The notes under the pieces: generated by a model
Databases searched by the model: none
Seen by the model: the letters and a program-made list of their open reading frames with translations, nothing else
What the model was told of the DNA's origin: nothing
Position numbers and translations under genes: made by a program
DNA from: JAXLWB01 sp046328715
GTDB lineage: Bacteria; Chloroflexota; Anaerolineae; Caldilineales; Caldilineaceae
Length of the DNA: 48,858 nt
Direction of reading: 5' to 3'
Assembly (NCBI GenBank): GCA_046328715.1
Contig: JAXLWB010000069.1
Location: 1-48,858 of the forward strand
In this document: positions 35,549 to 44,428 of the stretch, piece after piece
Layout of the letters: every line of letters begins with the position of its first letter
Position numbering within the stretch: position 1 is the stretch's first letter

Positions 35549-36682
35549 ATGAGATCGGATCGTGCTGCTAAGCATCTGAAACCGCCTTCCGAGACCCTAG
35601 TCGTCGTTGCCATGAGTGGCGGCGTCGATAGTTCGGTCGCGGCTGCGCTGTTGGTCGAGCAGGGCTACAAGTGCGTGGGTGTGATGATGCGGCTATGGGC
35701 CGAGACAGGCGAGGGTGAAGGTTCTAGCAACAAGTGTTGTAGCCTGGAAAGTGTCAACGATGCGCGCCAGGTGGCCGATCAGTTAGGCATTCCTTTTTAC
35801 CTGATCAACGTGGAGCAACCCTTTAAGCAGAACGTGGTCGATTTTTTTATCGACAGCTACAGCAGTGGGCTGACTCCGAATCCCTGTATCGAGTGTAACC
35901 GTCACATCCGCTTTGACTATCTGCTCAACTATGCGCGCAAATTGGGGGCAGATTACCTGGCCACCGGTCATTATGCGCGCCTGCGCCGATTAGAGGATGG
36001 CACGACCCATCTCTTGCGTGCAGTGGACGAAGTAAAAGATCAGAGTTACGTGTTGAGCGTAATGGGACAGGCAGAGCTAGCCGATGTACTCTTTCCGCTG
36101 GGGGAGCTGACCAAACCCCAGGTGCGCCAACTGGCCGCAGAGCGCGGTCTGCCGATCGCCAGCAAACATGATTCGATGGATCTCTGCTTCATCTTCGACG
36201 ACGACTATCGGCGCTTCCTCCAAGATTGGGCCACCGATGCCATGAAGCCGGGGCCGATTCTGGATCGCCAGGGCACCCTCTTTGGTCAACATGAGGGTTT
36301 GCCTGGCTACACGGTAGGGCAGCGCAAGGGACTGGGGATTGGCGGCAGCAAGGAGCCTCTCTTCGTGCTTGAACTTGACCATCAGAACAACGCGCTCATC
36401 GTCGGTACGGCGGCAGAGTTGGGGCAGGATCGCCTGATTGCAGCCAACGTCAACTGGACCTTGGATCGGCCCGTAGCTGATGGTTTTCGTGGACAGTGCA
36501 AGATTCGCTATAAGGCCAAAGCCGTTCCTTGCACCCTGTATCCCCGTTCCAACGGCGAAGTCGAGGTACACTTCGATGTCCCTCTGCGCGACATCAGCCC
36601 CGGCCAGGGTGCCATCTTTTACGATGGTGACGTGGTGCTAGGCGGGGGAATCATTCAGAAACGACAACTCTCAATCTCCTAA
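35549..36682 (+). CDS. mnmA: tRNA-specific 2-thiouridylase MnmA
   Basis: MnmA places sulfur on C2 of the wobble uridine of Lys, Glu and Gln tRNAs using ATP and a persulfide relay. The 377-residue protein has the PP-loop SGGVDSS (23-29), the nucleophile motif NPCIECN with Cys113, the second active-site cysteine in DLCFIFDDDY (Cys213), ATGHYARL, KDQSYVLSV and GLPGYTVGQRKGLGIGG. Length and spacing match E. coli MnmA (368). Start 35549 is the first Met before the conserved core. The last codons and the stop lie inside the left arm and loop of a hairpin at 36668-36706. Confidence 0.96.
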   Translation: MRSDRAAKHLKPPSETLVVVAMSGGVDSSVAAALLVEQGYKCVGVMMRLWAETGEGEGSSNKCCSLESVNDARQVADQLGIPFYLINVEQPFKQNVVDFFIDSYSSGLTPNPCIECNRHIRFDYLLNYARKLGADYLATGHYARLRRLEDGTTHLLRAVDEVKDQSYVLSVMGQAELADVLFPLGELTKPQVRQLAAERGLPIASKHDSMDLCFIFDDDYRRFLQDWATDAMKPGPILDRQGTLFGQHEGLPGYTVGQRKGLGIGGSKEPLFVLELDHQNNALIVGTAAELGQDRLIAANVNWTLDRPVADGFRGQCKIRYKAKAVPCTLYPRSNGEVEVHFDVPLRDISPGQGAIFYDGDVVLGGGIIQKRQLSIS

Positions 36683-36706
36683 TCTCAATCAATAGGAGAT
36701 TGAGAG
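36668..36706. repeat. Hairpin across the mnmA stop codon
   Basis: CTCTCAATCTCCT (36668-36680) and AGGAGATTGAGAG (36694-36706) are perfect 13-bp arms around 13 bases containing the end of the stop codon TAA (36680-36682). The arms and loop are made of AATCTC-type hexamers. Probably a 3' end structure. Confidence 0.65.
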
Positions 36707-36739
36707 ATTAAGAAATTAAAGACGCTAAGGAGCAAACGC

Positions 36740-37075
36740 TTGATCAGTGCAACCATACGTGATATTGCCATCATTATTATCGCCTTGGAGACGATCATTA
36801 TCGGCGCACTGCTGGGTATTTTGATCTGGCAGGTGTGGCGCTTGGTCAAATTGTTACAAACCGAAATCAAGCCGATCATTCAGAACACGCAAGAAACAGT
36901 GAACACAGTGAAAGGCACAGCGACCTTTATGAGCGACAACGTCGTCAGCCCAGTGATGAAGACCAGCAGCCAGATTGTCGGTGCGCGCCGCACGTTGCAA
37001 GTCCTGAGCGCAGGATTGATGCCGCAACGTAAGCCAAAGCCACCAGCGACGGATAGTAGGTCAGTAGGACAGTGA
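36740..37075 (+). CDS. Small membrane-anchored helical protein
   Basis: The 111-residue protein starts at TTG 36740 with AAGGAG seven bases upstream. One N-terminal membrane segment (IAIIIIALETIIIGALLGIL, about 9-28) is followed by an amphipathic helix (QTEIKPIIQNTQETVNTVKG) and a basic C-terminus. The shape resembles small DUF948-like proteins, but I do not claim membership. The gene follows mnmA by 57 bases on the same strand. Function unknown. Confidence 0.7.
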   Translation: MISATIRDIAIIIIALETIIIGALLGILIWQVWRLVKLLQTEIKPIIQNTQETVNTVKGTATFMSDNVVSPVMKTSSQIVGARRTLQVLSAGLMPQRKPKPPATDSRSVGQ

Positions 37076-37119
37076 CGCGTTAGCAATCTCTGTGCTGCAC
37101 CTGAGTAGCATCTTTGAGT

Positions 37120-39831
37120 TTAGCGTTTTACCATTGGTAGGTAGAGATTGGCAGTGTCAGTAACGACTGTCAGTGAGATCTGGTCCATGCAGATCACGGA
37201 CGAGTTGTGGCCACCGATATGGAAATAGAGACCAGTGTTTTCATCGCTGCTCTTGTTCATCGTAAAATCGAAACTATCGTTTTGTAGCCCATCCGCCGAT
37301 AGATCGACCAGTTGGTTCCAGTAGTTTGTCCACGGCTCCTGACTTTCGCCTATAATCAGCTTGATCGTCGCCGCGCTTTGGCTCCAAAGTCGCATGTTCA
37401 ACCGATAGTGTTTGTCCTGCTCCAGCCGAATACCTTGCTGATCTACGCCGGCATCCCAGAAATTGGCGAGTGGCTGAGCAAAATAAAGGCAGAGTTCGCC
37501 TGCGTCGGATTTGGAAGTGACGCCGTTGCCCCAGATATTCCAGCCAACAGCATCCTGATGGAAGTCGCCATTTTGCACCAAATTGCCATTCTCCGAACCA
37601 TTGCTGGCAAAGTTGCGCTTCTGTACCCCTGTTCCTGCTGAATCGATATATACCATATCTGGATTCCTTGGATCAAAGAGAATATTGTTGGCAAAGGGCC
37701 ACTCCAAGCCGTCGTTGACCTGTTTCCAGGTAGCGCCGCCATCCACACTCAACATCACGCCCATCGAGCTTGGATCATAGACGCCTCGATTGACCGAGCT
37801 GGAAGAGGTGACAAAGATGCGTTGCCCATCAACCGGTGAAATGGCAATCGATCGGGCAAAGTCATTGCTCCATATCTTTTCCCAACTATCTCCACCATCC
37901 TGGCTACGATAGATTCCACGTCCCCTTCCAAACGCCGCCACGTATAGCCAATGGGCTTGGTGCGGATCGGGCACAATCGCATTGACCCCTTCCCAATCGC
38001 TGCTCCAGAAGCCATCGCCCATATTGCCCACCAACTCGGCCGGGCCGATCTGCCGCCACGAGCCTTCGTCACCTCCGGTAGTCGAACGCCACAACCCTGC
38101 TTCGCCACCGGCATAGACCAGATTACCATCAAAGAGATCGACCGCCGTCTGGCGACAGCCGTTACAATCAAAGCGTTTTGCCCAGGTAAAACCGTCATCA
38201 CTGCTCTGATAGACATCGCCATTGCCAGCGACAAAGAGCGCACGCTGCTTTGCTGAACTGGTGACATCGATCGACAAACCAGACACTGTTTCGGTTGGCA
38301 GTCCCGTGTTGGAAAGTGTCCAACTTTTTGCCCCATTGTTGCTGCGCAAGAGGACGGTAGGCGTGCCCAAATCGACGGTTTGCGAACCCCAGACTACACC
38401 GGCTCGACTCGGATCGGCTGCCACGGTGATCATGTTGCCGCCTTTGCCCTGCGACCACGTGTAGTCAGGGTGATTGCAGATCTGCCAGCTTGCGATAGCA
38501 TCGTCGCTATGCCAGCAGCCAATGTCATAGTAGCCGACGTAAAGCTGTGAGTCCAGCGGGCTGATTGCCATGTCGAGGGCGACCACGTTGTCGAAGCCTC
38601 GCGAGCGCCAGTGATCGGGCGTCACTTCGCCGGTGTGTTGGGTGGCAAAGGAACGCCCGTCATCAAAGGTGGCGTGAACCCATTGCGTGTTGGTCCACCA
38701 GAGTGCGTCGGGATCGGAGAGGTCTTCGCCAAGCGATTTGACAGGGCCATCAAAGCCTGCGGCATAGGACCAATAGGCTTGTACCCAGCCCATGCCCCAA
38801 TCATCGACCTTGCTGATCTTAGTCCAATGGGCAGCGTTGTCGGTCGATTCCCAGACGCCGTTGCTCGCCGCATCCCACGGCCACTGATGATCGACCTGGA
38901 TCAGGCGGATGGCGTGTTGGTCATCCCGGTCGATCCAAATGACGCCAGTGCGGTCAGCCATCTTAGTCCAGCTTGTGCCGCCATCTGTGCTACGATGAAT
39001 GGCTCCTTCGCTGTAGGTCTCGTACTCGCCATCCATAAACGGCACATAGGAAGTCAGATAAAGTACCTCCGGCGCGTTGCCATCCAGCGCAATATCCATC
39101 ACCGCTCCCCGATCTGCTCCAATCTGCGACCAGTGAACGCCGCCATCGGTGCTTTTGAAGACAGCTTTCACTCCTGCGGCGAAGCGGGCCCGGCCCGAAA
39201 GCAGATAGATCGTGTTTGGATCGGTTGGGTGCACAATCAATTTGAGGATACGCAGTTTGCCGGGCAGATCACTGCTGATCTTACTCCAAGTCATTCCTCG
39301 ATCCGTGCTCTTGTAGACGACACCCTGGTCAGAATTCCATTCCGGGTGATAGCCAGCATAGCCAATCTGTGGATCGCTGGGGGCAAACTTGATCTCGCTG
39401 ATATAGCCACCTTTGAGTACCTGTTGCACGCTGTCGCCACCGTTGGTACTGCGGAAGATGCCGTCCTCGGTGCCGATGTAGAGAATCTGCCCATTTTGTG
39501 GGTCAAAGCCGACGCTGCTGGCATGAGTCTGTGACAAACCATGACGGACACCGATGTCATCCCAGTTCTTGCCCCGGTCGCGTGAGCGATAAACCCCGCT
39601 GAGGTCGCTGGCAGCCAATACAATGCCGTTCGGCCCTGCGCCAATGGCAGCAAAGGCACCGCCACCACCAGGGTTACTCGCCTCCCATTGACCTGGTTCA
39701 CCATCGAGCCTGGTTGCTGGCTGAGTGAGCGCACGATGAACGGTTAAGGGAGCGGTTGAGGCAGGAGCCATCGGAGTAAGGGACCAGAAAACAACGAGCG
39801 TGCAGAGGAGGTTTAACAGAATTCTGAGCAT
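37120..39831 (-). CDS. Secreted Asp-box beta-propeller protein with C-terminal CBM4/9-like domain
   Basis: The 903-residue product has a signal peptide (MLRILLNLLCTLVVFWSLTP). Its core is a series of Asp-box/BNR repeats (SRDRGKNWDD, STDRGMTWSK, STDGGVHWSQ, STDGGTSWTK, SDDGFTWAK, SQDGGDSWEK, SVDGGATWKQ) as in GH74 xyloglucanases and sortilin-like propellers. A C-terminal jelly-roll module (NLVQNGDFHQDAVGWNIWGN and LYFAQPLANFWDAGV) resembles CBM4/9. The chain ends in NLYLPMVKR, a tail shared with the metallopeptidase. A glycoside hydrolase role is possible, but I could not place both catalytic Asp residues of GH74, so a binding or adhesion role is equally open. Confidence 0.83.
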   Translation of the reverse strand: MLRILLNLLCTLVVFWSLTPMAPASTAPLTVHRALTQPATRLDGEPGQWEASNPGGGGAFAAIGAGPNGIVLAASDLSGVYRSRDRGKNWDDIGVRHGLSQTHASSVGFDPQNGQILYIGTEDGIFRSTNGGDSVQQVLKGGYISEIKFAPSDPQIGYAGYHPEWNSDQGVVYKSTDRGMTWSKISSDLPGKLRILKLIVHPTDPNTIYLLSGRARFAAGVKAVFKSTDGGVHWSQIGADRGAVMDIALDGNAPEVLYLTSYVPFMDGEYETYSEGAIHRSTDGGTSWTKMADRTGVIWIDRDDQHAIRLIQVDHQWPWDAASNGVWESTDNAAHWTKISKVDDWGMGWVQAYWSYAAGFDGPVKSLGEDLSDPDALWWTNTQWVHATFDDGRSFATQHTGEVTPDHWRSRGFDNVVALDMAISPLDSQLYVGYYDIGCWHSDDAIASWQICNHPDYTWSQGKGGNMITVAADPSRAGVVWGSQTVDLGTPTVLLRSNNGAKSWTLSNTGLPTETVSGLSIDVTSSAKQRALFVAGNGDVYQSSDDGFTWAKRFDCNGCRQTAVDLFDGNLVYAGGEAGLWRSTTGGDEGSWRQIGPAELVGNMGDGFWSSDWEGVNAIVPDPHQAHWLYVAAFGRGRGIYRSQDGGDSWEKIWSNDFARSIAISPVDGQRIFVTSSSSVNRGVYDPSSMGVMLSVDGGATWKQVNDGLEWPFANNILFDPRNPDMVYIDSAGTGVQKRNFASNGSENGNLVQNGDFHQDAVGWNIWGNGVTSKSDAGELCLYFAQPLANFWDAGVDQQGIRLEQDKHYRLNMRLWSQSAATIKLIIGESQEPWTNYWNQLVDLSADGLQNDSFDFTMNKSSDENTGLYFHIGGHNSSVICMDQISLTVVTDTANLYLPMVKR

Positions 39832-39907
39832 GGGAGCAAGAAAATTTGTGAGAGATTTCTGAGAAAAGTAATAAAAATTTTAAAGATAGAAATTAACGTA
39901 GTGGAAT

Positions 39908-39989
39908 GTCCGTTTAATTTTTAGAAATAGAATCAGCCTGTTTCTTCGAGAATAGTCACAATCTATTTCTAAAAATTAAGTAGGCGGAC
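39908..39989. repeat. Long AT-rich inverted repeat upstream of the intact SARP gene
   Basis: TTAATTTTTAGAAATAG (39914-39930) and CTATTTCTAAAAATTAA (39963-39979) are perfect 17-bp arms, extended by GTCCG/CGGAC (39908-39912, 39985-39989). The 32-base centre contains no gene. It lies in the gap between two divergent genes and could be a MITE-like remnant or a large operator. Confidence 0.55.
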
Positions 39990-40112
39990 TAGTAGTACAC
40001 CTGGGGCACACCGAAGATGTACAGCGAAAAGCAGCACCAACGGCTTTACCTGGTAACATCTACAAAGCTAATTGGTACTCTATCTTCTCTAGTTTATCAT
40101 TTATAATTCAGC

Positions 40113-43100
40113 ATGGAAAACAGGTTCGCTTCTCGTTCAGTCCCAACCATCGAATCATCTCCAGCGTTCGGTACCACGAACTTGCCGAACGCATCGCTTC
40201 AATTTTATCTATTTGGCCCACCCCAAATTGTATTACATGGGCAATCGTTCAATTTGCAGTTATCTCGTAAAGCCCAGGCGCTACTCTATTACTTGATTGT
40301 TACCCAGCAAACGCAGTCACGTGCTCGATTGGCGGCGCTCTTCTGGCCCGATATGCCAGATGTACAGGCGCGTAAAAACTTGCGTAATATCTTGCCCGAA
40401 TTGCGCAAATTCTTGGATTCCTACCTGTACATTGATGCAGAGGCGGTCGGCTTTCAACGCAATCAAGATATCACTTGCGACGTTCATACGCTACTGAGCA
40501 AACTAAAAAGCAAATCTGTAAAGCAGAATCCAGCGCTACTGCTTGAAGCAACCACCCTTTACCGGGGCGATTTTTTGGATGGCTTCTTTCTGGCCCATGC
40601 GCCCTTCTACGAAGAGTGGTTCATGGCCCAACGTGAACAATATCGCAACCTTGTCGTGGATAGCCTTTATCAGGCAGCACAAAGTGCGTTGACGCAACGG
40701 GATACCAATACAGGTCTACAGGTAACCAGACGTTTACTAGAGATTGACCGCTGGCACGAAGCGGCTCATCGTTTGATCATGAATTTTCTCTGGCTCGATG
40801 GGCAGCAGGAAACGGCAGTGAATTATTATCAAAAGTTGAAGGCATTGCTGCTAAATGATTTAAGGGTTGAGCCGGACGCTGCCACTGAGCAGTTGGTTGA
40901 AAAGATTCGCTCATCACCTCCTCCCTTGTTGCAAGAACCCGCTGGTAGCGCGCAACCATTGCCGAACAACCCTACAACCAACGATAAAGCTGAAAAGATC
41001 TCACACAACCTGCCGCAATATCTGACAAGCTTTGTTGGACGTGAGGCAGAGATTTCTGCCATTTGTACGCAACTGGCGGCACCGAACTGTCGATTGTTGA
41101 CCTTGTTTGGAGATGGCGGCATCGGCAAAACGAGATTGGCAGTGGCCGTCGCTCAAGCCGTTCTGAACAGTAATTCAGAGATTTCGGATTCGGCATCCTC
41201 GGTCGCACAAGGATCGCACTTTCCGGATGGCATCTGGTTCGTCTCCTTTAGCGAGGTAACAACGACCAGCGATCTGACTGAGCAACTTGCAGTCACGGTC
41301 GCGCAAGCACTCCAGGTACACTTTAGTGGCAATCAGCCCTTGTTTACTCAATTGCTGGTTTTCTTGCGCAAAAAGGTGCTCTTGTTGATTGTGGACAATG
41401 CCGAACACCTTTTGCCAGAGATTGCGAATTTCCTGGTCAAAATTTTACAGAGCGAACGTGAAATCAAGGTGATAGTCACGTCACGGCATGTACTCAACTT
41501 ACAGGCCGAGTTTGTCTGGCAGGTGACAGGGTTGACCTTTCCCAATCCCGAAGAGGCGCAACATCTGACCAAGGCTGAATTGGATGCTTTTAGCAGTATT
41601 TCACTCTTTGTTGAACGTGCCAAACGTGTCAACCGAAACTTTCAACTTACCCTTGAGAATCAGGCAGAAATTGCGAGCATTTGTCAGTTGGTAGAGGGCT
41701 TGCCGCTGGCAATCGAGTTGGCTGCCATGCTCACCAAACAATACCGTTGTGATGAGCTTGTTGCCTTGTTACACAAGAACTATGCGGTGCTCGCCACCGA
41801 TCTTGTCGATCTGCCAGCCAAACATCGCAGCATCAAAACCGTGCTCGATTACTCATGGAAGTTTCTCAATTCGGAAGAGGCGCGCATCCTGGCCGAGTGC
41901 TCGATTTTTGAGGGTGGCTTTACCTATGCGGCAGCCGCTGCCATCATGAATGCCTCGGAACCGGTTTTAATCAAACTGGCCGATCAGTCGTTGTTGCAAT
42001 TACATGAAGGGCGTTTTACAATCCATCAATTGGTCCACCAATATGCGGCTGCCCATTTGGCCCAGTTTCTCGAACAGCAGCAGTCGGCGCTTAGACGCCA
42101 CGCAACCTACTATCTAGGGCTCTTCCAAGGTTTAGCCATCACCCTAGAGCTTGAGTTTGACGCCCAGCAAGTTGCGCAAGATGAACTATATAACCTACGC
42201 AGCGCATGGCTGTGGAGTGCAGCCCAAGGGGATTTGCGGTTATTGGCAACTGGATTAGCGGGTCTGGAATGTTACTATCGTTTGTCGGGCATCTTTGGTG
42301 AAGCAATTTATCTTTTGGAGCAAGCGCTCAACGCAGTACGCCAAGCAATGACACTGGCTCCAGCCGATCTTGATGTACAACGCCTACTGGTGCGCTTATT
42401 GTGCCACATCACGCAGTTTTACCGCCGTTTAGGCCAACCACACACAGGCGAAACGTTAATTAGCAAAGCACTCGCCCTTGCTCAGCAATTGAATGAGCCA
42501 GCCCTTTTGGGGTTGACCTATCACGAGTTGGCACGTCTGGCCCAAGTGCGAGGCGACTTTACAACCATGCACACGCTTGCGGAACAAGGAAGTGCCTATG
42601 CGCGCTCAGCCGGAGCACCTTATTTGATTGCAGAGCTGCTCAACGACATCGGCGTTGCAGTCAGCTTTTCCCAAAATCCGCTGGCGGCGCGACCTCATTT
42701 TCAAGATGCGTTACAGTCGCTACAAAAGGCACCGAACCGTTATTTGGAAGGGCGGCTGCTCGATAATTTAGGTGGTATTCATCTGTTGGAACATGAGTAT
42801 GCGCGGGCCTATCAATACTTGCAGCCATCACTCATTCTGAAAAGCCGCCTCCGCGATCAAGGTGGTATTGTCATCTTACGAATCTTCTTGGGAGACCTGT
42901 GGCGGGCACTTGGATTTTATGACCTTGCGCAACAGATGTATTTGAGAGCACAACAGCATCTAGAAGTCGTTCACGACCCTTATTGGAAAAGTTGGCTCTA
43001 TGCCAACTTTGGACATCTGCAAATCTTGCGCGGTACACCCTCAGCGGGAGTTACGCTTGCGCAACAAGCACAACAGATTGCATTGCAGAGTGGGATTCTC

Positions 43101-43559
43101 CTGCACAAGCAGTGGGCGACACTTTATTTAGGTGACGCACTGATGAGTCTGGGCGATCACGACGGCGCAGCTTATTGTTATCAACAAGTGATTGACCAAC
43201 CTACTCGGAAGAATTGGATCGCACGGACAGTCGACGCCCATGCAGGTCTTGCCACACTACGCCTGGCAAAAGGGGATGTTGCAACGGCAATGATTCACAG
43301 CGAGGCGGCACTCACAATCATGGCGCAACAGGGGCTGGCGGCGTCAAGCGAACCGTTTCAGGTCTATTGGAACTGCATTTGCGTATTGAAGGCAAACAAC
43401 GACCCGCGTGCAGAGGCTGTTCTGAGGACGGCTTATGGCGAGCTACAGAGAATCGCCAACGATCTAGAGGACGTTACCTGGCGACACTCATTTCTCGAAA
43501 ACGTGGTTACCAATCGCAATCTGATTGCAATGGCCCATGTTGCGGGGATTAGGCTATGA
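40113..43559 (+). CDS. SARP-type regulator: winged helix, BTAD, STAND ATPase, TPR tail
   Basis: This intact 1,148-residue protein is the reference for the two broken paralogues at 5542-9071 and 9868-13264. It has an OmpR-like winged helix (QFYLFGPPQIVLHGQSFNLQ; RARLAALFWPDMPDVQARKN), a BTAD (YRGDFLDGFFLAHAPFYEEW; RLLEIDRWHEAAHRLIMNFL; LRVEPDAATEQLVEKI) and a STAND ATPase with FVGREAEI, Walker A LFGDGGIGKTRL (about 330-341), Walker B LLLIVDNAEHLL (about 424-435), IKVIVTSRHVL and GLPLAIELAAML. The C-terminal half is about 450 residues of TPR-like helical pairs (YLLEQALNAVRQAM; LARLAQVRGDFTTMHTLAEQ). Such proteins activate transcription in response to a signal bound by the repeats. No ribosome-binding site is visible at ATG 40113. 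Targets are unknown. Confidence 0.9.
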   Translation: MENRFASRSVPTIESSPAFGTTNLPNASLQFYLFGPPQIVLHGQSFNLQLSRKAQALLYYLIVTQQTQSRARLAALFWPDMPDVQARKNLRNILPELRKFLDSYLYIDAEAVGFQRNQDITCDVHTLLSKLKSKSVKQNPALLLEATTLYRGDFLDGFFLAHAPFYEEWFMAQREQYRNLVVDSLYQAAQSALTQRDTNTGLQVTRRLLEIDRWHEAAHRLIMNFLWLDGQQETAVNYYQKLKALLLNDLRVEPDAATEQLVEKIRSSPPPLLQEPAGSAQPLPNNPTTNDKAEKISHNLPQYLTSFVGREAEISAICTQLAAPNCRLLTLFGDGGIGKTRLAVAVAQAVLNSNSEISDSASSVAQGSHFPDGIWFVSFSEVTTTSDLTEQLAVTVAQALQVHFSGNQPLFTQLLVFLRKKVLLLIVDNAEHLLPEIANFLVKILQSEREIKVIVTSRHVLNLQAEFVWQVTGLTFPNPEEAQHLTKAELDAFSSISLFVERAKRVNRNFQLTLENQAEIASICQLVEGLPLAIELAAMLTKQYRCDELVALLHKNYAVLATDLVDLPAKHRSIKTVLDYSWKFLNSEEARILAECSIFEGGFTYAAAAAIMNASEPVLIKLADQSLLQLHEGRFTIHQLVHQYAAAHLAQFLEQQQSALRRHATYYLGLFQGLAITLELEFDAQQVAQDELYNLRSAWLWSAAQGDLRLLATGLAGLECYYRLSGIFGEAIYLLEQALNAVRQAMTLAPADLDVQRLLVRLLCHITQFYRRLGQPHTGETLISKALALAQQLNEPALLGLTYHELARLAQVRGDFTTMHTLAEQGSAYARSAGAPYLIAELLNDIGVAVSFSQNPLAARPHFQDALQSLQKAPNRYLEGRLLDNLGGIHLLEHEYARAYQYLQPSLILKSRLRDQGGIVILRIFLGDLWRALGFYDLAQQMYLRAQQHLEVVHDPYWKSWLYANFGHLQILRGTPSAGVTLAQQAQQIALQSGILLHKQWATLYLGDALMSLGDHDGAAYCYQQVIDQPTRKNWIARTVDAHAGLATLRLAKGDVATAMIHSEAALTIMAQQGLAASSEPFQVYWNCICVLKANNDPRAEAVLRTAYGELQRIANDLEDVTWRHSFLENVVTNRNLIAMAHVAGIRL

Positions 43560-43560
43560 G

Positions 43561-43615
43561 GAGATGAGGAAATTAAAAGACTATACGGCGTATAAGCTCT
43601 CCATCTCCTCATCTC
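43561..43615. repeat. Hairpin between convergent SARP and SDR genes
   Basis: GAGATGAGGA (43561-43570) and TCCTCATCTC (43606-43615) are perfect 10-bp arms. Inside is the small palindrome TATAC-GGC-GTATA (43582-43594). The left arm begins one base after the SARP stop and the right arm ends eight bases before the SDR stop. Confidence 0.6.
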
Positions 43616-43622
43616 GCCAGCG

Positions 43623-44411
43623 CTAGCTTGTAGGATACGCGAACAACTTTCTTCCATCCCCCGCCGTTTGTCCACCGTCGATGACGAGCGTATGGCCCGT
43701 CATCCAACCGGCGTCGTCGCTGGCGAGGAAGGCAAAGGCTCCGGCCACATCTTCGGGCGTGCCGGTGCGACCGAGTGGGATCAGGCGATCTTTGTAGAAT
43801 TCGACAAAATCAGGCGGGTCGATCTCTTTGGACATGGGCGTCACACAGTAGCCAGGGGCCACGGCATTGACACGAATGTTGAGATGCGCCAGGTCGAGCG
43901 CCATCGACTTGGTGAGCATAACAACGCCACCTTTGCTGGCGTTGTAGTGAGCATACTTTACCTCACCCGCAATACCGTTTTTACTCGCCATGTTGATAAT
44001 GGCACCGCCGCTCGCTTGTTTGGCCATTTGTCGTGCTACCAACTGACCGACATTGAAGACGCCAGTGAGGTTGATATCAATAATGCGCAGCCATTCCTCC
44101 GGTTCGATGTCGAGAAAGTAAGTTTCGGCTGCGATCCCAGCTACATTGGCAAGCACATCGATCCGCCCCCAACGCGCCACCGCAGCATCCACAGCAGCCT
44201 GCACATCCTCACGCTTACGCACATCGCCCACTCGTGGAGTCACCCGCTCGCCCACATTCCATTCCTGGATCACGCCCGCTAGGTTCTCTGCATGGTAGTC
44301 AAAAGCAAGCACGTTCGCCCCTTCAGCTAGAAAACGCTCGACGATCACCTTGCACAAGCCACGCGCTGCACCGGTGGCAAACAGCACTTTATTTTCAAAT
44401 CGCTTTGTCAT
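43623..44411 (-). CDS. Short-chain dehydrogenase/reductase
   Basis: Classical SDRs oxidise or reduce alcohols, sugars or sugar acids with NAD(P). The 262-residue protein has the Rossmann motif TGAARGLC (13-20), where the last Gly of the TGxxxGxG signature is Cys, then NVAG, the catalytic Ser143, Tyr156 and Lys160 (INMAS; YNASK), RVNAVAPGY and the C-terminal GHTLVIDGG. The Gly-to-Cys change in the cofactor loop is unusual but not obviously inactivating. As the last gene of the sugar operon, 17 bases after the permease gene, it probably oxidises the imported sugar or its acid. Confidence 0.88.
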   Translation of the reverse strand: MTKRFENKVLFATGAARGLCKVIVERFLAEGANVLAFDYHAENLAGVIQEWNVGERVTPRVGDVRKREDVQAAVDAAVARWGRIDVLANVAGIAAETYFLDIEPEEWLRIIDINLTGVFNVGQLVARQMAKQASGGAIINMASKNGIAGEVKYAHYNASKGGVVMLTKSMALDLAHLNIRVNAVAPGYCVTPMSKEIDPPDFVEFYKDRLIPLGRTGTPEDVAGAFAFLASDDAGWMTGHTLVIDGGQTAGDGRKLFAYPTS

Positions 44412-44428
44412 AGAAATATCCTTCCTTA

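Noticed and set aside
38611..39534. 307-codon plus-strand frame
   Set aside because: Antisense of the Asp-box propeller gene; the minus-strand repeats are unmistakable.
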